From NCBI GenBank assembly GCA_016183075.1, contig JACPFH010000181.1, positions 1 through 12,768 of the forward strand: a stretch of 12,768 nt of DNA, given 5' to 3'. Made by a program: the position numbers and the translations under genes. The notes beneath the pieces were generated by a model. It saw nothing but the letters and a program-made list of their open reading frames with translations. It was not told the DNA's origin and did not search any database. Positions 7,470 through 12,768 of this stretch are shown piece after piece (within the stretch, counting starts at the first letter, position 1; each line of letters begins with the position of its first letter). Source of the stretch: Deltaproteobacteria bacterium (GTDB taxonomy: Bacteria > Desulfobacterota > Binatia > UBA9968).

Positions 7470-7738
7470 CTAACGGCGAGGAAACGTTCGGTCAAACTCG
7501 TCGTGAGATCCGATCCAGAACCAGATTATCTCTTCCCCTCGCGTAAACCCACAGCACGATGTGAACTCGTTACGCGGACCGACCAAAGACGTGGATCAGA
7601 GAGCAGGCGCTCGAACCGCAAGCTCGGGTGGGCGGGGTTCTGTCTGAAGAGACGGTAGGCTTTCCGGGCTTCTTCCTGAACATGAGCAGGAAGTTTACGG
7701 TATCGGTCCCAAAAGCGAGGGTGTGTTCGGCTGTTCAG
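7470..7738 (-). pseudogene. RelE/HigB-like toxin, frameshifted and lacking a normal start codon
   Basis: Reading - from 7738, the frame gives LNSRTHPRFWDRYRKLPAHV, continues through EEARKAYRLF, HPSLRFERLL, LWSVRV and SHRAVGLREG, then meets TAA. Shifting by one base near the C-run at 7535-7538 restores EEIIWFWIGSHDEFDRTF and a stop at 7470. This is the full pattern, about 89 residues, of the RelE/ParE-fold mRNA-interferase group that is paired with small antitoxins. The expected ATG overlapping the antitoxin stop (ATGA) is CTGA here, so the start is also weakened. Two independent lesions suggest real decay, though the frameshift alone could be a sequencing error in a homopolymer. The upstream antitoxin is intact. 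Confidence 0.75.
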
Positions 7739-7965
7739 AGCTTGTCTGTGTCCAGAGGTGCCGTTTGACCTGCGCGATAGTCTTTAAGAATCTGATCTGC
7801 CTCGGCGGAAAGAGCCGGCCTGGCCCCAGGGTCTCGAATGATTTCGTCCCAGCGCCGGTCATCAGAGTCGAGGAACACGACCTCAACATCAACGGGCCCG
7901 GGTTCTGGCGCTGGCTCCGCCAAGCTTACTTGCCCGTTTTCGTACTTACCTTTGAGTATCTTCAT
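7735..7965 (-). CDS. antitoxin, DUF104/AF2212-like (VapB-type)
   Basis: The likely start is the ATG at 7965 (MKILKGKYENG); an in-frame ATG at 7974 would add three residues. The 76-residue product has the family signature KYENGQVSLAEPAPEPG then a VEVVFLD strand, a small beta-barrel, followed by an acidic helical tail (residues about 35-76) that would wrap the toxin. No Shine-Dalgarno is seen, and a possible promoter ends almost at the start codon, so translation may be from a near-leaderless mRNA. The stop codon overlaps the beginning of the decayed RelE-like toxin frame. With a dead toxin it may persist as a relic, or protect against related toxins elsewhere in the genome. Confidence 0.7.
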   Translation of the reverse strand: MKILKGKYENGQVSLAEPAPEPGPVDVEVVFLDSDDRRWDEIIRDPGARPALSAEADQILKDYRAGQTAPLDTDKL

Positions 7966-7974
7966 TAAAAACAT

Positions 7975-8003
7975 ATTTTATATGATATCCGATGCCTCGT
8001 CTA
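7975..8003 (-). promoter_or_regulatory. possible promoter for the antitoxin gene
   Basis: On -, TAGACG (7998-8003) and TAAAAT (7975-7980) are separated by 17 bases. The -10 is good and the -35 matches four of six consensus bases. The predicted start of transcription falls at or next to the antitoxin start codon. Support is sequence match only. Confidence 0.3.
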
Positions 8004-8079
8004 TACCGCGTTTGCTGTCGGTTGAGGTACTAACCCCAAGCCGAGATTTTCACAGAGCCGTCAAGCGGATATCCATGGG

Positions 8080-8691
8080 CTACTTCGGTTGGTGGTGGTC
8101 GAGACCGATATAGGCTTCGATAAACCTCACGATTCTCTTCTCGTCGAAGTCATTGAACTTGTCGATCCGGCTCCACGCCGTCAGGGCGATTTTGTGGCTC
8201 ATCGTCGGATAGGGTGCCAGGATGATATGGTCGTAGCGTCTGACAATTTGCGCGAGTTTTTCGACCAGCGTCCGGCATTCCTGGTCGGCTTGGGGACAGT
8301 TGTATTGGACCGCGACTCCGCCGTCTTCAAGATTGTGGATCTGGAGTTCTTTTGGGATCGGGTTTTCGTGTATCCCCCAGTTTGCAATCGAGGCGAGGTG
8401 AGGGCCCGAGGTCGGGGGATCGCTGTTGTAAGCGTTAACGCCGATAGCTGAAGGCGTAATATGGCGATTCCCCATGCTCGGCACAAATTCGCCGGGCATG
8501 CCGCTTCCCCACTGAAGATAGGCGCCGTAGCCTGCGGCCGCGACGAGAAAAACCGCCACGAGGTAGGCGAGCGGTTTTCGGATCCAGGCAAGCCTGCGAA
8601 GCCTCTGCTCCTCTTTTTGCCTTTGCTCTTTTCTTGCCCTGCGCTCGCCGCGGCGCCGCTCTTTTCTTGTGGTCTGCTCCTGGAGCGCCAT
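8080..8691 (-). CDS. DUF3105 membrane-anchored protein
   Basis: This 203-residue protein has a very basic, Arg/Glu-rich N-terminal helix (residues 1-38), one transmembrane segment (about 40-60, LAYLVAVFLVAAAGYGAYL) and an outside domain with the DUF3105 signatures YNSDPPTSGPH (88-98), WGIHENPIPKELQIHNLEDG (105-124) and VQYNC (128-132). His98, His108, His119 and Cys132 could bind a metal or redox partner, but no function is established for the family to my knowledge. The positive-inside rule places the N-terminus in the cytoplasm. The gene begins 22 bases after the GST stop, so the two may share a transcript. The Shine-Dalgarno is weak. Confidence 0.87.
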   Translation of the reverse strand: MALQEQTTRKERRRGERRARKEQRQKEEQRLRRLAWIRKPLAYLVAVFLVAAAGYGAYLQWGSGMPGEFVPSMGNRHITPSAIGVNAYNSDPPTSGPHLASIANWGIHENPIPKELQIHNLEDGGVAVQYNCPQADQECRTLVEKLAQIVRRYDHIILAPYPTMSHKIALTAWSRIDKFNDFDEKRIVRFIEAYIGLDHHQPK

Positions 8692-8713
8692 AGCGGGTGA
8701 TCTCAGCGCGGAG

Positions 8714-9274
8714 TTACAGCGTCGCGCTTACGGCCGGACGGGCGAGGAGCCGCTCCATCCAGCTTTTCAGGTGGGGCGTGCCGCCGTCTATGGCCACACC
8801 ATATCGCTGCTGGCGGGTGAAAAACGGTATAAAGGTGATGTCGGCCAAGGAGTAGTCTCCCGCGATATATTCCCGATTGGCCATCTCCCGATCTAAGATC
8901 GCCAGATGTTGCCTGACTTTCTCCTTTGCCTTCTCCGGGTCATTGCCGTGTGCCACGTCGCTGCCCGCTGCCTGAAGCCGGGAGTTACAGAAATCCACCC
9001 AGATTCTCACGCGCGCCCTTGCGGCCGGATCCCCGGGCATGAGCGGCGGCTTAGGGAATTTCTCTTCCAGGTACTCATCGATGATAGCCGACTCGTAGAC
9101 CACGGTATCGCCGTCAACCAGCACGGGTACTTTACCGTAAGGGTTCAGCTCCAGCAGGTCCTTGGGTTTGTTCTTGAGATCGACTTCGATCAGCTCATAG
9201 GGAAGCTGCTTTTCGGCCAGGACTATCCTAGTCCTGTGAGCGTAAGGTCACATCACATAAGAATAGAGCTTCAT
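8714..9274 (-). CDS. glutathione S-transferase, candidate selenoprotein (in-frame UGA at catalytic position)
   Basis: From the ATG at 9274 the 186-codon frame reads MKLYSYVM-U-PYAHRTRIVLAEK. The ninth codon is TGA (9248-9250) at the position where Cys-type or Ser-type GSTs have their catalytic residue before Pro. The rest is a complete GST: cis-Pro50 in KVPVL, the glutathione gamma-Glu site E61-S62, a helical C-terminal domain from about 75, and the fold-stabilising SLADITFIP at 142-150. It is most like SspA or omega-class-like GSTs. GGAGG (9280-9284) sits 5 bases before this ATG; the next start in frame (GTG, 9124) would remove most of the thioredoxin fold. A SECIS-like hairpin follows the TGA. 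I infer selenocysteine insertion. The alternatives are a nonsense mutation of a Cys codon or a sequencing error. It is a cytosolic enzyme using glutathione for thiol or peroxide chemistry. Confidence 0.85.
9218..9236 (-). promoter_or_regulatory. putative bacterial SECIS hairpin
   Basis: Reading -, CAGGACU (9236-9230) pairs perfectly with AGUCCUG (9224-9218) around the loop AGGAU. The loop starts 19 bases after the UGA, within the 16-37 range used for bacterial SECIS searches and close to the 18 bases I count in E. coli fdhF, whose loop AGGUCU also begins AGG. The G at loop position 2 meets the known requirement for SelB binding. The stem overlaps codons for RTRIVL that use AGG twice, ACT and ATA, which are unusual in GC-rich DNA and fit selection on RNA structure. 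Confidence 0.75.
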
Positions 9275-9279
9275 GGCAA

Positions 9280-9284
9280 CCTCC
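9280..9284 (-). promoter_or_regulatory. ribosome binding site deciding the GST start upstream of the TGA
   Basis: GGAGG on - lies 5 bases before the ATG at 9274. It shows that translation begins upstream of the in-frame TGA rather than at the GTG at 9124. Confidence 0.8.
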
Positions 9285-9301
9285 GTCAGTGAACGCTAGA
9301 A

Positions 9302-9344
9302 GCTTAGAGCTGAGAGCCTGGCGCTATGGCTCTTTGCTCTTAGC
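9302..9344 (-). terminator. long imperfect hairpin between permease C and the GST gene
   Basis: AGAGCC (9313-9318) pairs with GGCTCT (9328-9333) around a 9-base loop, and the stem extends outward after a two-base mismatch through AGAGC/GCTCT (9306-9310 with 9336-9340) and further, imperfectly, to about 9302/9344. No T-run follows in the minus direction, so it is not a canonical intrinsic terminator. It probably marks the 3' end of the ABC operon or protects it, separating it from the GST. Confidence 0.45.
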
Positions 9345-9360
9345 CTTTGTCTATTTAGCA

Positions 9361-10167
9361 TTATTTTCCCCTTTTCTCCAACCGGTCTCGTAAGCCGTCA
9401 CCGACGAGGTTCAGGCCGAGAATCGTGAGCATGATGGCCAGCCCCGGAAACGCGGTCAGATGCGGGGCTACCAGAAGAAATTGCCTCCCTTCGCTCAGCA
9501 TGGCTCCCCAGGACGGCGTAGGGGGTTGGACGCCGAGTCCTAGAAAGCTCAGGCTGCCCTCGGCAAGAATCGCTCCCGCCATGCCGAAGGTCGCCTGGAT
9601 CAGCAGCGGCTGTAAAAGATTCGGCACCATGTGCCGGCAGACAATGCGGGCAGGAGTGCCCCCTAGAGCCTCGGCCGCGTGGACGAATTCGCGTTCGCGC
9701 AAGGCAAGTATCTCGCCCCGAACCAGCCGGGCATAGCCAGTCCACCCGATGAGGCAGAGGGCAAGAACGACATGCCTTAAGCTGGGGCCAAGGACGGCCG
9801 TGAAGGCGATCGCGAGCAAGATGCCCGGAAAGGCCAAGAGCACGTCGATAAGGCGCATGATCAGATGGTCTGTCCAGCCGCCGAAATAACCGGACAAAGA
9901 ACCCAGCACGACGCCGAGAAAGCAAGAAATCGCGACCGTGCTGAGTCCGACTAGAAGCGAGATGCGAGCGCCGTAGAGGACACGGCCCAGGATATCGCGG
10001 CCGAGCTTGTCCGTCCCGAAAAGATGCGCTCGGGACGGGGGAAAGAGGTCCTTTTCCAGGTTCTGCTCCGTCGGGTTGTGCGGTGCGAGGAGCGGAGCGA
10101 AGGCGGCTGCTCCCGCAAGAAGCAAGAGAATGATCAGGCCGGTTGCGAAAAGACTCTTACCTTCCAT
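9361..10167 (-). CDS. ABC transporter permease, DppC/OppC type
   Basis: This 268-residue inner-membrane protein has the DppC-type N-terminus: one membrane segment (about 8-28), then a periplasmic stretch with HLFGTDKLGRDILGRVLYGAR (49-68, the family signature), then the five-helix permease core. The EAA loop that docks the ATPase is at about 160-183 (EFVHAAEALGG through RHMVPN). GSLSFLGLGVQPPTPSWG (204-221) is also characteristic. Together with permease B it forms the pore of a peptide/nickel/opine-type importer. Its start overlaps the end of permease B by 11 bases, indicating coupled translation. It is the last gene of the operon here; no ATPase gene follows. Confidence 0.95.
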   Translation of the reverse strand: MEGKSLFATGLIILLLLAGAAAFAPLLAPHNPTEQNLEKDLFPPSRAHLFGTDKLGRDILGRVLYGARISLLVGLSTVAISCFLGVVLGSLSGYFGGWTDHLIMRLIDVLLAFPGILLAIAFTAVLGPSLRHVVLALCLIGWTGYARLVRGEILALREREFVHAAEALGGTPARIVCRHMVPNLLQPLLIQATFGMAGAILAEGSLSFLGLGVQPPTPSWGAMLSEGRQFLLVAPHLTAFPGLAIMLTILGLNLVGDGLRDRLEKRGK

Positions 10168-11080
10168 AGCTGATCCGGGGATCGATCACGCGGCAGAGGA
10201 TGTCGATGAATAAATTGACCACGAGGTAACAGACCGCAATAACGAGAACGCACCCTTGGACCAAAGGATAATCGCGCGTCTGGATGGCCTGGATTGTAAG
10301 GCGGCCGATTCCGGGCCAGGTAAAGATGGTTTCCGTAATCACGGCGCCGGCAAGAAGACTGCCAAACTGGAGGCCGAGGATCGTCGTCACGGGCAGAAGG
10401 GAGTTCCTAAGGGCGTGCTTGAGCCAAACCGCGAGTTCGCTAAGTCCTTTGGCGCGCGCGGACTGGATATAGTCCTCGTGAATGACATCGAGCAGGCTCG
10501 AACGGATCATGCGAGTCAGTAAGGCCGCCATAGCGGTGCCCAGAGTCAGCGCCGGCAAGATCAGGTGGCTGAGACCACCCCGACCGGAGACCGGCAGGAA
10601 TCCGAACTCGATGGAGAAGGCGATGATCAGGAGCGGGCCGAGCCAAAAATTCGGCATCGCCAGACCAAGAAGCGAGAAAAACAGAGCGCATCGGTCGACC
10701 CAGGTGCGGTGTTTCCACGCGGCGAGAATTCCCAGCGAAAATGCGCAAAGGATCGCTACTGCCATAGCGGCAAGGGTGAGCTCCAGGGTGGCGGGGAATC
10801 GCGCCAGGACGAGATCCATGACTTTTCCCTGATGGTACAGGGAGCGGCCCAGATCGCCCACAGCCAATCCCTTTAGAAAGCCCAGATACTGCATCCAGAC
10901 CGGCTCGTTCAGCCCGAGCTCGCGGCGCAGGGCTTCCTTGTGGCTCGCGCTCGCGCTTTCTCCCAGCATCACCTCGACAGGGTCCCCTGGCACCAAGTGA
11001 ATGAAAAAAAATACCAGGGTGAGCACTCCGAGAAGGCTTGGAAAAAACAAGAGCAAACGTTGTGAAAGGTAACGCTTCAC
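10157..11080 (-). CDS. ABC transporter permease, DppB/OppB type
   Basis: The 307-residue protein has the DppB hallmarks: the N-terminal RLLLFFPSLLGVLTLVFFFIHLVPGDP region (8-34), ELGLNEPVWMQY (54-65), GDLGRSL (75-81), AMPNFWLG (141-148), the EAA loop DYIQSARAKG (203-212) through LRNSLLP (224-230), and ETIFTWPGIGR (250-260). It has about six membrane segments. It forms a heterodimer with permease C. The start ATG overlaps the stop of the binding-protein gene by 4 bases (ATGA type), so translation is coupled. Confidence 0.95.
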   Translation of the reverse strand: MKRYLSQRLLLFFPSLLGVLTLVFFFIHLVPGDPVEVMLGESASASHKEALRRELGLNEPVWMQYLGFLKGLAVGDLGRSLYHQGKVMDLVLARFPATLELTLAAMAVAILCAFSLGILAAWKHRTWVDRCALFFSLLGLAMPNFWLGPLLIIAFSIEFGFLPVSGRGGLSHLILPALTLGTAMAALLTRMIRSSLLDVIHEDYIQSARAKGLSELAVWLKHALRNSLLPVTTILGLQFGSLLAGAVITETIFTWPGIGRLTIQAIQTRDYPLVQGCVLVIAVCYLVVNLFIDILCRVIDPRISYGR

Positions 11081-12633
11081 ACCGGCGGTTTTGCGGCGGA
11101 GAATGACGCCTTCTTCAGCGAGATGAGTTCACCGTCCGGATACGGAATAAAGCCGCGGATGGTTGGGTTCATCACCACGACGTTTTTTGTCCACCAGAGC
11201 GGGATGTAAGGCAGGTCCCGGGCAAGTATGTGTTGGACTTGGCTGTAGATCCTCTTCCGTTCAGCCGAGACCAAACTTCTTCTTCCTCGCTCCAGCAGGG
11301 CGTCTGTTTCGCGATTGCGATACCGACCTCGATTGTCGCCGTTAGGCGGGAAACTATCCGAATGAAATAGATTATAGTAAATGTCCGGGTCCGTTACTCC
11401 CACCCAGGCGAGCGAGTAGAGGTGGAAGTTTCCCTTCTTGATGTCTTCGTAAAAAGTCCCCCACTCGTAGGTGCGTACCTCAAGCTCGATTCCGACGCGG
11501 CGCAAGTGCTCTTTAAAGGCTTCGGCGATTCGGCGGCGGAGATCCAGCGTCGTGGTTTTGTAGGAAAGCGTGAATCGGGGCAACGGCCCGTCGCCGTCAG
11601 GGTCCGGAAAGCCCGCCTGGTCGAGCAGCCGTTTGGCCTGCTCCGGGTCGAAGCGATACTGCGGGACGCGAGGCTCGTAGGCCCAATGGGCCGGCGAAAG
11701 CAGTCCTGTTGCACCCGTTCCCAGGCCTTTTAGCAGGTGGCGGATGACGGCCTCGCGGTCAACGGCATGGGCGATCGCTTGGCGCACCTCTCTGAGTCGC
11801 AGAACAGGATGGTCGAGATTGGTGCCAATATACTGAAAAGTTGTCCCTTGATCGATTTTCACGGCGGCGTCGGTGTGGCTCTCAAGCCACGGAAGCATGT
11901 CGGGCTCGATGTCGTTCTGCACGAAATCGACGGTGCCTTTTTTGAACTCGAGCACTCGAACGATAGCATCCGGGATAACCCGGAACACGATCCCCGCAAT
12001 CTGCGGCGGACCTTCCCAATAAACGGGGTTTGATTTGAGGACAACTTTTTCCCCCGGCACGTGCTCTTCGAGTGTGAACGGTCCCGAGCCAATTAAATTT
12101 ACCTCCAGGCCCCGGACAGGTGGAGATCCGACGGGAACGATTCCCAAGGTGGCATTTTCCAAGAAAGGGGCGTGGGGAGCCGTGAGACGAAACCGAATCA
12201 AGTACCTCCCCAGTATCTCCACCGCTTCGACGGTCTGGAGCGGGCCCCTTTTTGGGGAGCGAGTTGCTGGGTCCAAAACGGAGTCGTAAGTGTACTTTAC
12301 GTCGGCGGCCGTCAAGGGCTTGCCGTTGTGGAAGGTAACGCCGTTGCGCAAATGGAAAAGATACGTGCGCTCGTCAACGGCTTCCCAGCGCTCGGCGAGA
12401 TCTGGCTGGAGCCGAGAGTTTTCGTCCGCGCGCACTAGGGAATTGAACACAAGAGCACCAATGCGCACAGAATTGGCGTCGGTAGCATAGCGGGGATCCA
12501 GGCGACCTGGGCTACTTTCCAGGCCTACCACCAGATAGCCGGGAGGGGTTTGGGGTTGGGAAAGGCACCCCGCCAGCGGAATCCACAGGCAAACAAAGGC
12601 TCTAAGGATGTACTGTTTCGATTTCTTCACCAC
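11077..12633 (-). CDS. solute-binding lipoprotein, family 5 (DppA/OppA type)
   Basis: The 518-residue protein begins with a lipoprotein signal: basic KKSK, hydrophobic stretch, and the lipobox LAGC (residues 20-23), so Cys23 would be lipidated after cleavage. Then follow SBP family 5 features: RLDPRYATDANS, LAERWEAVDERTYLFHLRNG with FHNGKPLTAADVKYTYD (about 79-117), the GSGPF turn, NPVYWEG, and IAHAVDREAVI, with FDPEQAKRLLDQAGFPDPDG in the second lobe. It binds peptides or other small substrates outside the inner membrane and delivers them to the two permeases encoded next. The first start is GTG at 12633, with a second GTG right behind it; AGAG lies very close, so the exact start is uncertain by one codon. 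The substrate cannot be read from the sequence. Confidence 0.93.
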   Translation of the reverse strand: MVKKSKQYILRAFVCLWIPLAGCLSQPQTPPGYLVVGLESSPGRLDPRYATDANSVRIGALVFNSLVRADENSRLQPDLAERWEAVDERTYLFHLRNGVTFHNGKPLTAADVKYTYDSVLDPATRSPKRGPLQTVEAVEILGRYLIRFRLTAPHAPFLENATLGIVPVGSPPVRGLEVNLIGSGPFTLEEHVPGEKVVLKSNPVYWEGPPQIAGIVFRVIPDAIVRVLEFKKGTVDFVQNDIEPDMLPWLESHTDAAVKIDQGTTFQYIGTNLDHPVLRLREVRQAIAHAVDREAVIRHLLKGLGTGATGLLSPAHWAYEPRVPQYRFDPEQAKRLLDQAGFPDPDGDGPLPRFTLSYKTTTLDLRRRIAEAFKEHLRRVGIELEVRTYEWGTFYEDIKKGNFHLYSLAWVGVTDPDIYYNLFHSDSFPPNGDNRGRYRNRETDALLERGRRSLVSAERKRIYSQVQHILARDLPYIPLWWTKNVVVMNPTIRGFIPYPDGELISLKKASFSAAKPPV

Positions 12634-12648
12634 CTCTGCAAGAAGTTT

Positions 12649-12678
12649 TTGACAGGAAGATAGCTCTTTTGCTATACT
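12649..12678 (+). promoter_or_regulatory. sigma70-type promoter for the right-edge gene
   Basis: TTGACA (12649-12654) and TATACT (12673-12678) are separated by 18 bases. The -35 is perfect and the -10 matches four or five of six positions. Transcription would start near 12685, about 18 bases before the GTG of the rightward partial gene. Confidence 0.65.
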
Positions 12679-12685
12679 GCGTCAA
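12657..12685 (-). promoter_or_regulatory. sigma70-type promoter for the ABC importer operon
   Basis: On -, TTGACG (12680-12685) and TATCTT (12657-12662) are 17 bases apart. Transcription would start near 12650, giving a leader of under 20 bases before the GTG at 12633. It occupies almost the same DNA as the + promoter, so both cannot be used at once on one molecule. The inverted repeat ATAGC-N6-GCTAT (12660-12675) lies between the elements and may bind a regulator. Confidence 0.55.
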
Positions 12686-12702
12686 ATTTCGGCGCGAAAA
12701 CG

Positions 12703-12768
12703 GTGGTAATCATAGCGCGCCGCTCGGTCTCTTTCCTCCTCCCGATCCTGGTGTTTTTCCTCCATCTG
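12703..12768 (+). CDS. N-terminal fragment of an exported or membrane protein (3' end outside window)
   Basis: From a GTG at 12703 the frame stays open to the right edge for 22 codons: VVIIARRSVSFLLPILVFFL then HL. A short basic n-region (ARR) followed by a hydrophobic stretch is a Sec signal peptide or first membrane segment. The position fits the + promoter just upstream. No good Shine-Dalgarno is seen and the product cannot be named. Confidence 0.5.
   Translation, partial: MVIIARRSVSFLLPILVFFLHL

Noticed and set aside
8714..9124. A 136-residue GST starting at a GTG (9124) as the real gene
   Set aside because: It would lack the glutathione-binding N-terminal fold. Clear family sequence continues upstream to an ATG with a GGAGG site, interrupted only by one TGA at the catalytic position.
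1..12768. CRISPR arrays or phage genes
   Set aside because: No regularly spaced repeats and no phage structural or integrase genes are visible.

Overview
The window (12,768 bases) is an ordinary-looking stretch of a GC-rich bacterial chromosome, probably from an uncultured lineage near the Proteobacteria, Binatota or Rokubacteria. That placement is a guess from gene content (DUF2848, a MetE-like C-terminal enzyme, DUF3105, dipeptide-type ABC transporter) and from a CCTCTCCCCC/GGGGGAGAGG palindrome. No marker gene or rRNA is present to fix the taxonomy.

Layout, left to right. (1) At 2-1654, on +, lie the 3' end of a PLP-dependent aminotransferase, a DUF2848 protein 4 bases behind it, a REP-like palindrome and a small cupin; these look like a catabolic or amino-acid-related transcription unit. 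(2) At 1771-2943, on -, is a stand-alone enzyme of the MetE C-terminal (cobalamin-independent methionine synthase) family with all zinc ligands. (3) At 3257-6971, on +, a two-gene cassette encodes a 1072-residue Asp-box beta-propeller protein without a signal peptide and a 155-residue protein I do not recognise. (4) At about 6972-7970 is a decayed zone with an IS110-type transposase remnant and, on -, a DUF104/AF2212-like antitoxin followed by a RelE-like toxin that has lost its normal start codon and carries a one-base frameshift. (5) At 8080-9274, on -, are a DUF3105 membrane-anchored protein and a glutathione S-transferase. (6) At 9361-12633, on -, is a dipeptide/oligopeptide ABC importer operon: lipoprotein, permease B, permease C, with overlapping genes and no ATPase genes in the window. 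(7) At the right edge, overlapping divergent sigma70-type promoters serve this operon and a rightward gene of which only a signal-peptide-like N-terminus is seen.

The main discovery candidate is the glutathione S-transferase. Its obvious ATG (9274, with a GGAGG ribosome binding site) is followed at codon 9 by an in-frame TGA exactly where this family has its catalytic Cys/Ser before Pro. Directly after the TGA comes a perfect 7-bp hairpin with an AGGAU loop, at almost the same distance from the UGA as in the E. coli fdhF SECIS element. I interpret this as a selenocysteine-containing GST. Standard gene calling would miss it and report only a truncated protein starting at 9124.
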